NCBI GenBank assembly: GCA_905183005.1
Contig: CAJJDO010000008.1
Coordinates: 560,927 to 624,926 of the forward strand
Length of the DNA stretch: 64,000 bases
Source of the DNA: Paramecium pentaurelia
Taxonomy: Eukaryota > Ciliophora > Oligohymenophorea > Peniculida > Parameciidae
Reading direction: 5' to 3'
This document shows positions 35,611 through 46,639 of the stretch, piece by piece. The notes below the pieces were generated by a model. The model did not search any database and was not told where the DNA came from. It saw only the letters and a program-made list of their open reading frames with translations. How positions within the stretch are numbered: the first letter of the stretch is position 1; each line of letters opens with the position of its first letter. The position numbers and the translations under genes were made by a program.

Positions 35611-36837
35611 TCAGGAATAAATTTTCAGTTCTAATGTATTCAATACTTCAATTGTAATTCCTTAATACAATTTGATAGTAATTTATAAAAATATAAATCT
35701 TTATAACTTAATTAAATCATTCAATATACATTACAACTATTTCAAAATTACGATTCATTAAACACAAACTTATAATAAACATCATTGATATTTTAATCGC
35801 TATTAAATCCATTATTTAGAATATGTTTTACAATAAACCTTCTTAATATGATTATTAATAATTATCAAACTCTAAATAATAGCATACTTATTCAATTTTA
35901 TAGAAATATTCGTATGACTCTTTTATTTAAATATGCCTTATCTCATTATTTTATTCTAATAATAAATATTTAATTCCAAATATTAGATTAGTATCAAATA
36001 CAGTATAGAATTTATATAAATAATCATGTAACTTTAATTGATTCAAAATCATCTTTTGTGTTTAATTAATCTATGTTTAGGTTTAATTAAATGTTAAATA
36101 AATTTTCTAAATTCATTCATTATTCATATTATTTTTCTTTATGACTTCAGTACAATGGATACTTATATACTAAATTACAGATAAACTAAAATAACAAATT
36201 TCATTAGATTTTGCAAATCTTACACTTAGATATATTTTATAGCATGTAAATGACCCATTCTTTCTTTATAATTTCCTTTGGCTATAATAGTAATAACTCT
36301 CCACATGAATAATATAATATACTAATTGTATGACAAATAAATACTTAATTAAATCAAGCTTGTATTTGTATAGATTTTATCATTTTCATTGAATCCTAAT
36401 GATAATTTTTAGGTTAAGCATAAGGCTTTTATCATAATTAATTTTGCATCTTTTTATTTATCTCTATTCATTAAATAAATACTTAATAATCATTAGTTTT
36501 TAATATTTTATAATACTGTCTAATAGATATCTAATATATAAACCTTTTATAATAAACACTTTTACCAATTTTTATTAAGTCATTTTTAATTTTTTTATAA
36601 ATATATATATAATAAGACACTATAAAGTCGTTTTTACTAATTGCCATAAAAAATAAATTACATTAGTGCTTCAAGATAATTTTAATAATACCTTTATATT
36701 CTAATAATCTATTGCCTTTTAAAAGTTTATCAAGTAGAGAATTGATTACATTATTGAATATATATTTTATCAAATTAATTTTATACTCTTTAACCATTTA
36801 ATAAATATAAACCATAATTTAATTTATTATCTTCCAT
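35611..36837 (-). CDS. Unrecognised multi-exon protein
   Basis: The start at 36837 gives MEDNKLNYGLYLLNGQ, and after two introns (34 nt beginning GTAATCAATTC, 23 nt beginning GTATTATTAAAATTATC) CNRLLEYKALMQFIFYGNQ. The best central block is HDYLYKFYTVFDTNLIFG with KYLLLEQNNEIRHIQIKE (about 35900-36050). The end after a 28-nt intron (GTAATGTATATTG...TTAAG) is ITIKLYQGITIEVLNTLE followed by TGA at 35611. Frames between 36090 and 36650 could not all be joined with confidence, so the internal structure is provisional. No family recognised. It ends 54 bp before the start of the arrestin-like gene. Confidence 0.45.
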
Positions 36838-37277
36838 GAGAACAGAGTATATATTATATTGTATTTTTGCATTTATTTTCAGAAAAAAATATTAAGTTAA
36901 TAATATATTAAATACATTATCCCTATTGAAATAAAAATATATAAAGTAGGATTATAAACAAAAAGTTCTTTAAAATTGTAAAATATGATAAAGAAAAATA
37001 ATTTAATTTACATAAAATTTATTAGAGAAATCAAAGTTATATAAAATAATTAAGATTGGCATTTTATTTGATTGAGGAATCTAATAAATAAATCATATGT
37101 TAATAATCTGTCTATGATAGTTAATAAATAAATGTTTTTATGATAGATAGATGAATACTATTTACATAAAACATAGTAATACAAGAATACGTATGAATTC
37201 TGATAAATACTATTATAAGATAATAAATTGCTGATTTGATATTGAAGGTGAAAAATTATTATAAAAGCATTTGTAAG
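36838..37277. other. Divergent intergenic region
   Basis: About 440 bp between a minus-strand and a plus-strand gene, A/T-rich throughout, presumably containing both promoters. I see no conserved motif and no small gene. Confidence 0.5.
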
Positions 37278-37841
37278 ATGCAATAAGGATCATTAATAGA
37301 TAAATAAAGAAGATCTAAAGAGAGATATGTTTATGAAGCTAACAATCTAGTTCAATAATGGAGAGATTTATTTGAGAATGGGTATCGTGATTATGCTGGA
37401 AATTTTATAAAGCCTTCACTTAAAGAAGCAGCCAATCTAGTTGGATGTTCAAAGAAAACTTTAGAAGACTATTACAGCATAATAAGAAAAGCTTCTTAAA
37501 TTATCAATATTAAAGATTGTTTGAACATGAAAATGGGTTATTTAAGGTAACTGTTAAAGAAGGATACAATATTTAATATTGCTGCTCCAGAAATCATATA
37601 ATAAGAACAGAATACATAATAAAATGATAGTTGGAATAATATGATAATTGAAGCTGATGATGAAGTTTCAAAAACTTCAATAGATATTGATTAGTTTATA
37701 AATACAAATTAAACTGATTAACACAATTATGAAAATGATTTCACATCAATAACTTTCAATTCTGAATGGAAGGAAAAATAATTAGATGATGAAATCAATC
37801 CTGCATAACCATATTAAGAGTGGAATTTCTATGACTTTTGA
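37278..37841 (+). CDS. Helix-turn-helix protein of a ciliate-expanded type
   Basis: A continuous frame of 187 codons, intronless. The first half has RSKERYVYEANNLVQQWRDL then KPSLKEAANLVGCSKKTLED followed by YYSIIRKASQ. The segment LKEAANLVGCSKKTLEDYY is a helix-turn-helix with the KKTL/KKSLDDY pattern that I know from numerous small Paramecium and Tetrahymena proteins. The C-terminal half is acidic and Asn/Gln-rich. DNA binding is likely; targets unknown. It is not similar in sequence to the other HTH gene at 6469-7103. Confidence 0.65.
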
Positions 37842-38071
37842 CAATTATGTATTCTCTATATATTTATATAAACAATATATTCTAGTTATACCTATAAGTT
37901 TATTTTATTAATACATAAAAATCTGTTTAAAAAAAAAAATTAAAATTTTAATACTCTCACAGTTATTTTGGTTCTATGATGAACAAATTCATATTTATAT
38001 AAGTGGTAAATATATTCAAATCAATTTTAGCAGTTTTAATTATTTAATAGTTAAATTAATTTATAAATTAA

Positions 38072-38656
38072 ATGAAATCTGCTAATAAAAGTATTTCAGA
38101 TATATTTTTTCTGAATCAACGAACCCCATTAAGTGATATTAAAAATTAATCAACTTATTTAGATTATTATGAAGAGCATTAATAATAAATATAGGTGCTT
38201 GAAAAAAAACTATTAGAATAACAAAATATTAATTCAAAATAAGCAGAAGAAATAGATTCATTAAAAAGCGATGTTCAAATTGCTAAAAAATTAATAGATT
38301 CTACATAAAATCAATTAGATTAATTTTATCAAGAAATGAAGTAAAAAGAAGAATAATTATATAATTTTGAAAAACAAATAAGAGAAAAGGAAATGGAATT
38401 AATAAATAAAGAATTATCATTAGTAAATAGATAAACATAAACAGAAGAGACTTTTATTTAATCTAATTAAGAAAATATAGAACCAGAACCATAAATTGAT
38501 ATTGATATTGCTCGACATTTATTTGAAAAAAGAATTCATAAAGAATATAAAGCAATTTCAGAAAAATAACAAGAATTATAAGCAAGAGAAAATGCTATAA
38601 TTTTTAGAGAAAATAAAATTAAAGAATTTATGAGTAAACTATCATCTTAAATGTGA
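38072..38656 (+). CDS. Coiled-coil protein, unrecognised
   Basis: A continuous frame of 194 codons without intron. After a short N-terminus (SISDIFFLNQRTPLSDIKNQ) nearly the whole chain is heptad-rich with many Gln and Glu, for example QVLEKKLLEQQNINSKQ and KAISEKQQELQARENAI. A break with prolines and acidic residues (NIEPEPQIDIDIARHLFE) lies at about two thirds. It ends KEFMSKLSSQM. A structural or basal-body protein is possible, but nothing specific can be said. The 33-bp gap to the convergent next gene holds a TA repeat. Confidence 0.65.
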
Positions 38657-38689
38657 ATTTTACTATTTATATATATATATATATATTTA

Positions 38690-39631
38690 TCATAAAATCC
38701 CAAAAGGATTATTAATTTTTCTAACTTCAAGTTTATTACATTCAGTATAAATACTATAATAAGATTCATTAAATTCATAAATTGAATTACCATAATTAAA
38801 TATGTTAAAGTTCAATTTTTCATAAATATTTAATTTAATATTATCTGCTTTGATAAATCCTTAATTATATTAATTTGTTATTCCTAATTCTAAATTTTTA
38901 GCTTAATTAATATAAAATAATCCTGACATAGATTTTATGAAGAATGATTATGCATTTAAATTACATTTCAATCTTCCTGAAAATGTACCAATATTAAAAT
39001 TTTTTGCTTAAGATGATATAAAAAAATGATTATTTTATTCAATATTTTCTAAAAATTAAGATTTTTAAAGAATAGGTGTATTTTATTGTATATTTTAAAC
39101 ATAACCTGCTTAAATTTTACATTCTCCATTTTCTTAATATAAATTTGTTACTTTTGAAATTAGTAATTTTTTAATTGTGACATTATTTTTAATTGATAAT
39201 TCTCCAAATTAAGTTTCTAATGCAGAATTTATTTTTAAATTATTTGCTTTGATTCTACAGATTTCAGATTTTATCTTTTGAGATTAAAAATCTCCACTTA
39301 AATCTATATCAATATTTCCATATAATTTTGCATCTATATTAGCAGAAATATGCTAAAGATCACCATTAATAATTCCATTATAATTATAATATTCAGGTAT
39401 ATTAATTTTTGTTTGATATTTACCTTCTTCTATATTTGAAATTTCACTTTTATCTTTTTAATCCTCAAATAAAAAACCAGTTTCAGGCTAACAATAATAT
39501 TCACAATTGTCTTCCCAATGAGTCTATAAAGTTACTTAATGTTAACCATTTAATAATTTAAAACTCACAGTACCTGCTTAGCCATATAGAGATTTGAAAG
39601 TAGAAAATTTATATAAAATAGTTTTTATCAT
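38690..39631 (-). CDS. DUF4097/FAM185A-like beta-helical protein
   Basis: A continuous intronless frame of 313 codons. The N-terminus MIKTILYKFSTFKSLYGQAG could be a mitochondrial presequence. The body consists of short repeating strands such as HISANIDAKLYGNIDIDLSG, CRIKANNLKINSALETQFGE and LSIKNNVTIKKLLISK, the ladder seen in DUF4097/adhesin-like beta-helix proteins including animal FAM185A. Such proteins have no defined enzymatic role. Alternatives are other right-handed beta-helix folds. The absence of introns in almost 1 kb is unusual among its neighbours but not unique here. Confidence 0.5.
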
Positions 39632-39782
39632 AATTAATTTTAATGTAGAGAATATTTATTTTAGAGTAGAGTATCATTTATATTCTTATAAAAATTTAGA
39701 TATAAAATATATTTAATTCAAATTAACTTATATAGTTAGAAATAGTTGTAAAGTTTTATTTGTTAATATTGTTAATTAAATA

Positions 39783-40369
39783 ATGAACGATATAGAAAAT
39801 GGATAAATTGAAGATGAAGAAGTTCCTTTAAGTTCAAATGAAATGAAATTATTAAAACGAAAAAAAGGAAATCAATATTGCTTTTGGTTTAGATATGATG
39901 AACCATTAATTACAATAGGTCCTCATTGTAAATTAATATTTTTTAATAGAAGGGCCTTTTCCTTTATTTTTAATAATAGTTTTGATTTTCGGAACTTATT
40001 ATATAGGATTCATATTTTATAAAAGCGATATGTTATTTAGAATAGTACAAAGTTGCTCTGGACTCTTTTTAATATTAAGTTTTTTAATAACTGCTTTAAA
40101 AAACTAAGGAATAAATTATAAATCATCAAACACTGTTTTTACAGAAAGTATTAAATAAGAATAAAATAGATTGGTGTTCAATTTGTTCTATGCACAAATC
40201 AAAAGGAACAATACATTGTAAAGATTGTAATATATGTATAAGAGGATACGATCATCATTGTATATGGATTGGAAAATGTATTGGAGAAGGAAATTAATTT
40301 GCATTCAATGTATTTATTTTGGCTTTTCTTGTTTTTTTTGTTATTAATTATGTTCTGTTGTTAATTTGA
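39783..40369 (+). CDS. DHHC palmitoyltransferase, C-terminally truncated
   Basis: About 180 residues after two 22-nt introns (GTAAATTAATATTTTTTAATAG and GTATTAAATAAGAATAAAATAG). Two membrane helices (LFLIIVLIFGTYYIGFIF, SGLFLILSFLITALK) precede the cysteine-rich domain: WCSICSMHKSKGTIHCKDC, then CIRGYDHHCIWIGKCIGEGN. The DHHC active site is intact, but the usual DHHCPWxNNC reads DHHCIWIGKC. After it there is only one helix before a TGA, whereas the family normally has two more helices and a TTxE motif. I find no intron that would extend it, and the next gene begins 35 bp later. It may be inactive or a remnant. Confidence 0.7.
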
Positions 40370-40404
40370 TTATAAATATTTAATATGAAGAATTCAAAAT
40401 AATT

Positions 40405-41942
40405 ATGGTTCATGTGGAGTCAATCTTAAAATTTAAGTTAGAAATATGAAATGGAAACAAAAAAAGTATAACTAAATTAATCAAGGTTCTTGGGTCTGGA
40501 AAATTTGGTTAAGTTATAAAAGTTAAAGAAAGATAATCAAAAATTTATAAAGCTATACGTACTATTCCAAAGGCTAAAGTAAAACATAAAGAAAAATTGA
40601 AATCAGACATTAACTAACTCAAAAATATTGTAAAAAATTATTGCATTATCATAAGAATCATGAGAATGTAATTAAAATATATGAACTATATGAAGATGAT
40701 AGAAATCTACATATAGTCATTGAGTATTTTTAATAAATTTAATCTAGTTAAGTCATTGCGAAGGTGGTTCATTGTTTGAAAAAATTTTGGAGAAATATGT
40801 ACTTTCAGCAGATGAAGCTCGTTAATTATTCTTATAAATGATACAAGCTATAAATGTTTGTCATAAATATGCATTATGTCATAGAGATTTAAGAGTAATA
40901 TAATTGAAATTATATTAGCCTGAATCTTTTTTATATGTAGAACGTAAAGCAGAAGATATGAAGATTAAGGCAGTTGATTTTGGTTTTTAATTACTCTATG
41001 TAGATGATTACATTAAAAAACAAAATGGAATTGTTGTAGAATCCTCAAGATCTGGAAAAGTAATATATTTTATTTATTGTAAGTTGTATTTTACAGCCCC
41101 AGAAATTTTTGAAGGGAGACTAACAGAAAAATGTGATATATGGGCAGTTGGTGTAATATTACATGTTTTATTGACTGGTGAATTACCATTTAATGGATAA
41201 ACTGATGCTGAAATTTACAAACAAATTTAAAATTATGAAATAACTTTAAAAGTTGAAAAACCTGTTGCAGATCTATTGTCTAAAATTTTAATTGATCCTT
41301 ATAAAAGAATTACAATCTTTGAGATATTGAAACATCCTTGGATTTAAACACCAATTGATAAAACTATATTCTTAAATCCAAATTTCAAATAAATGAAAGA
41401 ATTATCAAATCAAAACCATTTATTAAGAGTATATACTAAAATTAATTTATACTTAGATTATGATGAATTTTTTATCTGAATAATTATAAAAGGATTCTTT
41501 AGAAAAATTAAAGAAAATATTTGAAGATTTGGATGTTAATTCATAAGGATTTATTTCAGTTTCATCAATTAAAGAAACTTTAAAAGATTAACCAGAATAT
41601 GAAGAAATCAATTTAATTTTAGAGCATTCTGATATTCAGAATGATAAAATTAATTATCATAGTAAATAAATATTTGACTTAAAATTAGATTTTATTAATT
41701 AAATCTATGAAAAAAGATTATTTTTAAAAGAGGAGAAATGTTATTTGGCATTTAAATAATTTGATTTAAATAATACAGGTAAAATTACAGTAGACAATCT
41801 TTAAAATGTATTAAAATCTGTTGATTAATTTAAATATATTTCAAAACAATTTTGTGAAAGTTTAATAAAAGAAGTTGACAAAAATAATGATGGAGAAATA
41901 GACTATGTAGAATTTATTGATATGTTTTGTAAAAAAATCTGA
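40405..41942 (+). CDS. CDPK-like protein kinase with altered catalytic residues and a frameshift
   Basis: Kinase domain followed by EF-hands, the layout of calcium-dependent protein kinases. The glycine loop is VLGSGKFGQV. The ATP-binding lysine position reads A-I-R (KAIRTIP). The catalytic loop, joined over a 24-nt intron (40895-40918), reads HRDLRPES instead of HRDLKPEN. DFG (AVDFGF) and APEIF are intact. EF-hands: DLDVNSQGFISV, DLNNTGKITVDN and the canonical DKNNDGEIDYVE near the end. Between VKHKE and EIRHQL the frame is broken: the five-A run at 40592-40596 needs one more A. Introns of 30, 29, 24, 24 and 28 nt join everything else. It is a pseudokinase, a pseudogene, or holds one sequencing error plus substitutions. 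Confidence 0.75.
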
Positions 41943-42028
41943 AATAAATTATAGATTTAATATTATTATTAATATATTTATAATTTTGATTGATCAAATA
42001 TATTTTTCAATAAAAATATGTAAATAAA

Positions 42029-43778
42029 TCAATGTTCTTCAAATTTTACATATCTTCCTTCACTTACTAAATAGAATCCACCAGCCACCTATAATTCAAT
42101 TTCTTTTTATTAATTTTGCATTTATTTCTAATTATTTTTAATAGAAAATAAATCATTATCAAGACTACCTCTACCAAGAAGGATAGAAAAATTAGTTAAA
42201 GCTTATGAAACTGAAGCTTATCTTTGATACGCATCTCTTGTTTTAAAAGTATGAGTTCTGTGTATCAAAGAAGTCTAATTTTCATTTTAAATCTCATTAT
42301 TAATTTAATCCTATTAAACAGGAATCATAATTGATTTCCCTGATTATACAGAAGTCTACATACGAATCTAAGCAAATTCAGACTTCTTTATTATATCATT
42401 CTTATCAATTGAATTTAGTTAAGGAACTCTATCTCTTAATTCTGATTCATTTACACTACTTACCAATTATAATGTTTATTTTTATTTCCAAAAAATTGCT
42501 AATACTATATAAAATAAACCAAAAAATCCAACAATAGAAAGAAGAATCATTCCCCAACGAGATGTTGATCCTCCAGTTTATTATTAAACATAACCATAAA
42601 GAACAGGAGCAGGTAAATACCCTAAAAGTTCTTAAAATAAATGGCTTAATGAGTTTCCACTTGATCTTTATTCTTTTGGGATTGAAGTGATCATAATACC
42701 CATAATTGCAGGAACAGCACTTCCACCAAAAAAGAGTAAAAACCATAAGAAAAGTAATACAAATGTTCCATTATTTAGAATTGGTATAAATGCTCCTGAT
42801 ATACTTGCTAATAATGCCTCAAATGCTGCTATTTTAATTGCCATTTATCCATCATAACCTCCAAAATTATGCAAGATTAAACCACCTAAATAAACTCCAG
42901 TAAGAGGAGCACTTAATGATATTATTAAGAATGATTTAAAAACAACTTCATGAGGCATCAGTAACACATTTCTAAGATAATCTGTTATCCAAAATTAAAC
43001 TCCTGTTACAACAAAAAATAATGAACTTAATGATAACATTGAAAACACAAAAACAGGATTAGACAAAAATGTTTTTAAATTTTACAAAAAAATTGTCTTA
43101 AAATTCTCTTTTTTTATTTCTATTTTATCTTATTCTTTTGTAGATAACATTGTTTCATCACAAAAACTATAAAACAAAAAACATGGTATTAGTAATATTA
43201 TTTACAAATAATATGGATAAACCCACTAAAAGATAAAATTTGAATTACATTTTATGAAAAATGAAGTGATAAGGAAGTCACTAAATATCCTGATACAGTT
43301 CCTAAAGCTACTCCTAATTACATATACGTTAGCCACATAGTCTTATGATTTTCACCAAATAAATCTATCCATACTGGGAAAAAAACAACTAAGAACACCA
43401 AATAAATTAATATTGCGTACTTAAAAGAATCCTGTTAAAAATCTCGATATAAAAAGGAGAAATATATTTTTGGTTAGAATAAATAGAGATAAACTTAGTA
43501 TGCAACATAATACACTGATTGTAACTATATGTTTAGTTTTATATTTGTCAAATATGCCTGTGCCTATAAATGATCCTATTACAAGTCCTCCATAAACTGA
43601 TGAACCCATTAAACCTAACTAAAATTAGATTTTTAATTTAAATTAGTACTCCAATATCGTCAATTCCCAAATCTAATTTCATATCAGTTGTGCATGCAGG
43701 AATTATTCCATGATCGAAATTTATTAAAGCATTTGTCACGAAATTGAGCAAATATATTAATAAATTTCTGTTTTCCAT
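42029..43778 (-). CDS. Major facilitator superfamily transporter
   Basis: About 510 residues of hydrophobic segments alternating with short loops. The N-terminus is ENRNLLIYLLNFVTNALI and the A-motif region follows a 31-nt intron (GTACTAATTTAAATT...TTTTAG): LGLMGSSVYGGLVIGSFIG, then GTGIFDKYKTKHIV, the G-x-x-D-K/R loop of MFS proteins. Later loops include WIDLFGENHKTMW and helices run to about 42350. The C-terminus is polar, ending YVKFEEH. The substrate cannot be told. Additional tiny introns are expected near 43080-43440 where the frame changes. Start at 43778 is the first ATG of the frame. Confidence 0.78.
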
Positions 43779-43907
43779 TTTTTTTAATTAAAAATTCCTT
43801 CATTCTTTTTTTTTAAGGAATGCTTTAGCTTAAACTTTTCTAATTCAATAATGCAATTAATAAATTTAAAATATACAATAGTACATATGTACTTATTTAT
43901 ATGTATA

Positions 43908-44356
43908 TCAATCAAATTAATTTCCAAAAACTTCACAATCAGAATAATTCAAATATAGAAATTCATCTTCTCTATCTTTATATTTATTATACAATTCTTA
44001 AAGTGAAATATCTATTTTTTAATTCAAAAAATTACCATCTGATATAATATTATTTCCACAATAGAAAAACAATGTTTATTAAGGTGATAATTAAAGTTTA
44101 GTTCTGATTTAGTTTTTAAAATCTGAAAACTTGACAGTTTAATTAACCAAGAATCTATTTTATTCAAAACTAAATACTATGGTCTTGTTAATGACATAAT
44201 CTTGGCTTTTGGATGTTTTTAAACAACCATTGGTGTCATTTCTGGGTATTTTTCTTTATATTGCTATACTCTCTTTTTTCTGTCCTCCAACTTATGTTAT
44301 GCCTTATAGTCCTTAACACTCTAGGTTTTTGTAGCTTCTAGGGATTAGCTATTCAT
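43908..44356 (-). CDS. ATG8: Autophagy ubiquitin-like protein ATG8
   Basis: About 140 residues after a 23-nt intron (GTATTTAGTTTTG...AAATAG). In order: VKDYKAQHKLEDRKKRVQQY, KYPEMTPMVVQKHPKAKI, TRPQFLVNQTVKFSDFKNQI, LSPQQTLFFYCGNNIISDG and YNKYKDREDEFLYLNYSD, ending CEVFGNQFD. The Phe-Gly near the C-terminus is the ATG4 cleavage and lipidation site, with a four-residue tail NQFD to be removed. After conjugation to phosphatidylethanolamine, ATG8 builds autophagosomes and recruits cargo. Differences from typical ATG8 are in the middle strand and the N-terminal 15-residue extension, so a diverged paralogue is possible. Confidence 0.88.
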
Positions 44357-45087
44357 TATTTTATTTTATAATATTTTGAAATTAATATCTCAATAAAAAC
44401 TGTACTAATAAACCAAGTTAATTATTATATATAAATAGAATACTAATAAATATTTTGAACATTGAATGGTGTACAAAAGTGTTTTTTAATTTTGCTACTT
44501 AATCCGTTAAGGTTATTATAGAATATTAATAAATTTTTAAGTATAATTTTGTTATATTTTAATAGAATTAATTTAAATTTATTATATTTCTTAATTTCAT
44601 TAGAGAAATTATGAATGAATGCAATATCCTAATTAAATTATGTCTAAATTCTAAAATGCTAAATCAATATAAAATAATTAGCAAAATATATAATACTTGA
44701 AAACTAATTTTATTTATAAATATAGAATATATCCAAATCATATCGTTATATATAGTTTTATGTGTGTATTGCAATTGCTCCTTTAATTATTATCAAATTA
44801 TAGTTCATATAGCTAAGTTAATAATTATTTTGAAGCAGTTTAGAGTTTATAAAAAATATTAAGTATGAAATCACTTAATATTCTCTAATAAAACTTAATT
44901 TATTCTCAATAAAAAAAAATTAGTTTAAAATAATAATTATTAAGGCATTTCATATATATATAAATAGTATATCGATATTTTAAAAGATTTATATTGAATA
45001 AAGACAGTAATTTCAATTATTCTGCAAAAAAATATATATAAATAATATATTTTGATTCTTTGTAATAATATATTAATATATAACTAA
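44357..45087. other. Long divergent AT-rich intergenic region
   Basis: About 730 bp with long A and T runs between a minus-strand and a plus-strand gene. No coding-like frame and no RNA fold recognised. It should hold the promoters of ATG8 and of the seven-helix protein. Confidence 0.5.
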
Positions 45088-46228
45088 ATGACAAAAAAAC
45101 CTGGGGCAATAGAATTATATGAATGCTTGCTGAATTAAAATTAATCTATAAGTTCTTCCTGTGTTTAGTATGATAATGTTTATTATTTAGATTTTGCTTT
45201 AAAGTATTTTTAGCAATTATTTTGCTTGTTTTATCAATATACATATACTTTGCATAATAAAAATTCAACTCATTCTTTACTGTAACAAGAAAGCAGAAAA
45301 TTTTTCTTATCTTATTCATAGACATGATTTGTAACTTTAATACATTAAATAAGTTTATCTCGCATATTAACTTACTATTAAAGACGATGCCATATATTTT
45401 CCAATTCTATATTTTTAATTTATGTTTATATGTTACATAATCTACTATTTTGGAAGAAAGTCAATAATGCTTGCAACATTTAATTTGGCATATATTTAAA
45501 GAGAAATTAATTCTACAATCCAGTTAAAATTATCAAAATTGATGTTTGCAGGATTAATTTTTTTTTTTACTGTTGTTTTCATATTAAACTATATAGATTA
45601 TTTTATCTAATAAGATAATTATCATCTTTGTTAAGGTTACTTTAAATAATTATTAATAGCTTAATTTTTTAATGTAATAACAACTGTTAGCTTTTTACTT
45701 TAAGGATTATTCTTACTACAAATAAAATAATTTACAAGATAGATTAATAAAAATATAAAGAATTTGTAAAATCTTAATGATGAGACCGAAAAAATTATAA
45801 AGGTAATTAAAAAAAGATTGAGTTAAATTTGGTAAATTAATTATAATGATTTATACTTAGGATTTTAGTAATTATAAATATCATAGGATCCTTTGTTAGT
45901 TTTGTTTAAAATATATATTTTGTTTTGATGAATGAAATTTTGAGAAATCAATCTGAAAGATATACATGTTATTATGTTAAAGTAAATAGTTATCAAATTT
46001 TTAGATAGAAGATGATCCGACTTTGTCAAATATTATAAATACAACTTTAGAACTTTCAGAAAAGATGTTATCATTCTTTCTACCTTATTTTGCTGCTTTG
46101 ATAATATTTTGGCCTAATAAAATTAAAAATTAAATTTCTGATTCCAGATAAGATAGTGTTGAAATTACAGTTGAAACCTATGTCATTCATACTCCAGAAT
46201 TATTAGATTAATCTTCAAGTAGAGAGTG
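45088..46228 (+). CDS. Seven-helix membrane protein (TOM1/THH1-like or GPCR-like)
   Basis: About 350 residues after introns of 23 nt (GTATGATAATG...TTTAG), 23 nt (GTAACTTTAATAC...AATAAG), probably one near 45800, and 23 nt (GTAAATAGTTATC...TTTTTAG). Seven hydrophobic segments are seen: VFLAIILLVLSIYIYFA; IFLILFIDMIFYLAY; YFPILYFQFMFICYIIYYFG; LMFAGLIFFFTVVFILNYI; LLIAQFFNVITTVSFLLQG; LVIINIIGSFVSFVQNIYFV; MLSFFLPYFAALIIFWP. The N-terminus is polar and outside-like; the C-terminus is acidic. The pattern suits 7TM proteins of the THH1/TOM1 group or orphan GPCRs. I see no diagnostic motif (no DRY, no NPxxY). Ligand or function unknown. Confidence 0.6.
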
Positions 46229-46343
46229 ATAGATATTAAATCTCCTTATTTATATTTATTAAAAATAAAAGAGTTTTTTTTGTTATATTTAAAAAAACTA
46301 GAATTTTATATTTTTTCAAAGCTAATTCGTAATAAAATAACTT

Positions 46344-46415
46344 GCACCCATCGTATAGAGGTTAGTACAGATGCCCCCCAAGCATCTAGGTCGGGTTCGA
46401 GTCCCGGTAGGTGCA
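46344..46415 (+). tRNA. tRNA-Gly (anticodon CCC)
   Basis: A 72-nt cloverleaf. Acceptor GCACCCA pairs with TAGGTGC (one C-A mismatch at the sixth pair) and the discriminator is A. D arm GTA/TAC with loop TAGAGGTTAG. Anticodon stem GATGC/GCATC with loop CCCCCAA, giving anticodon CCC at 46377-46379. T arm TCGGG-TTCGAGT-CCCGG. The loop position before the anticodon is C instead of the nearly universal U33, which is odd and, with the acceptor mismatch, raises the chance that this copy is decaying. No intron and no encoded CCA. Internal A and B boxes (GGTTAG, GGTTCGAGTCC) look normal. Confidence 0.8.
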
Positions 46416-46423
46416 TATTATTA

Positions 46424-46428
46424 TTTTT
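46424..46428 (+). terminator. Pol III termination T-run after the tRNA
   Basis: Five consecutive T nine bases downstream of the tRNA end, the usual length for RNA polymerase III termination. In such AT-rich DNA a run of this length is weak evidence by itself. Confidence 0.5.
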
Positions 46429-46639
46429 GTATTTTATTTTTAATTAATTTGTTATTCTTGAAAATGATTGTTAATACTTTAATTTATGATTAGTCAAAAT
46501 TATAGGAATAATTCTATATTATTAAATGAAAAGCAATTAGATTATAGATGAACAATTTTTTTTAATTTAGTCATATATTAAGTTAATAAAAATACATATG
46601 TATAAATCAAAAATAAAATCATAATAGAATAGAGTATTT

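Noticed and set aside
40369..40405. Fusion of the DHHC gene with the CDPK gene through a 31-nt intron
   Set aside because: Removing it puts the downstream sequence in a frame that does not match the kinase domain, so the two are separate genes.
46226..46447. Plus-strand open frame spanning the tRNA
   Set aside because: It starts at the stop codon of the seven-helix gene and crosses a tRNA; no coding composition.
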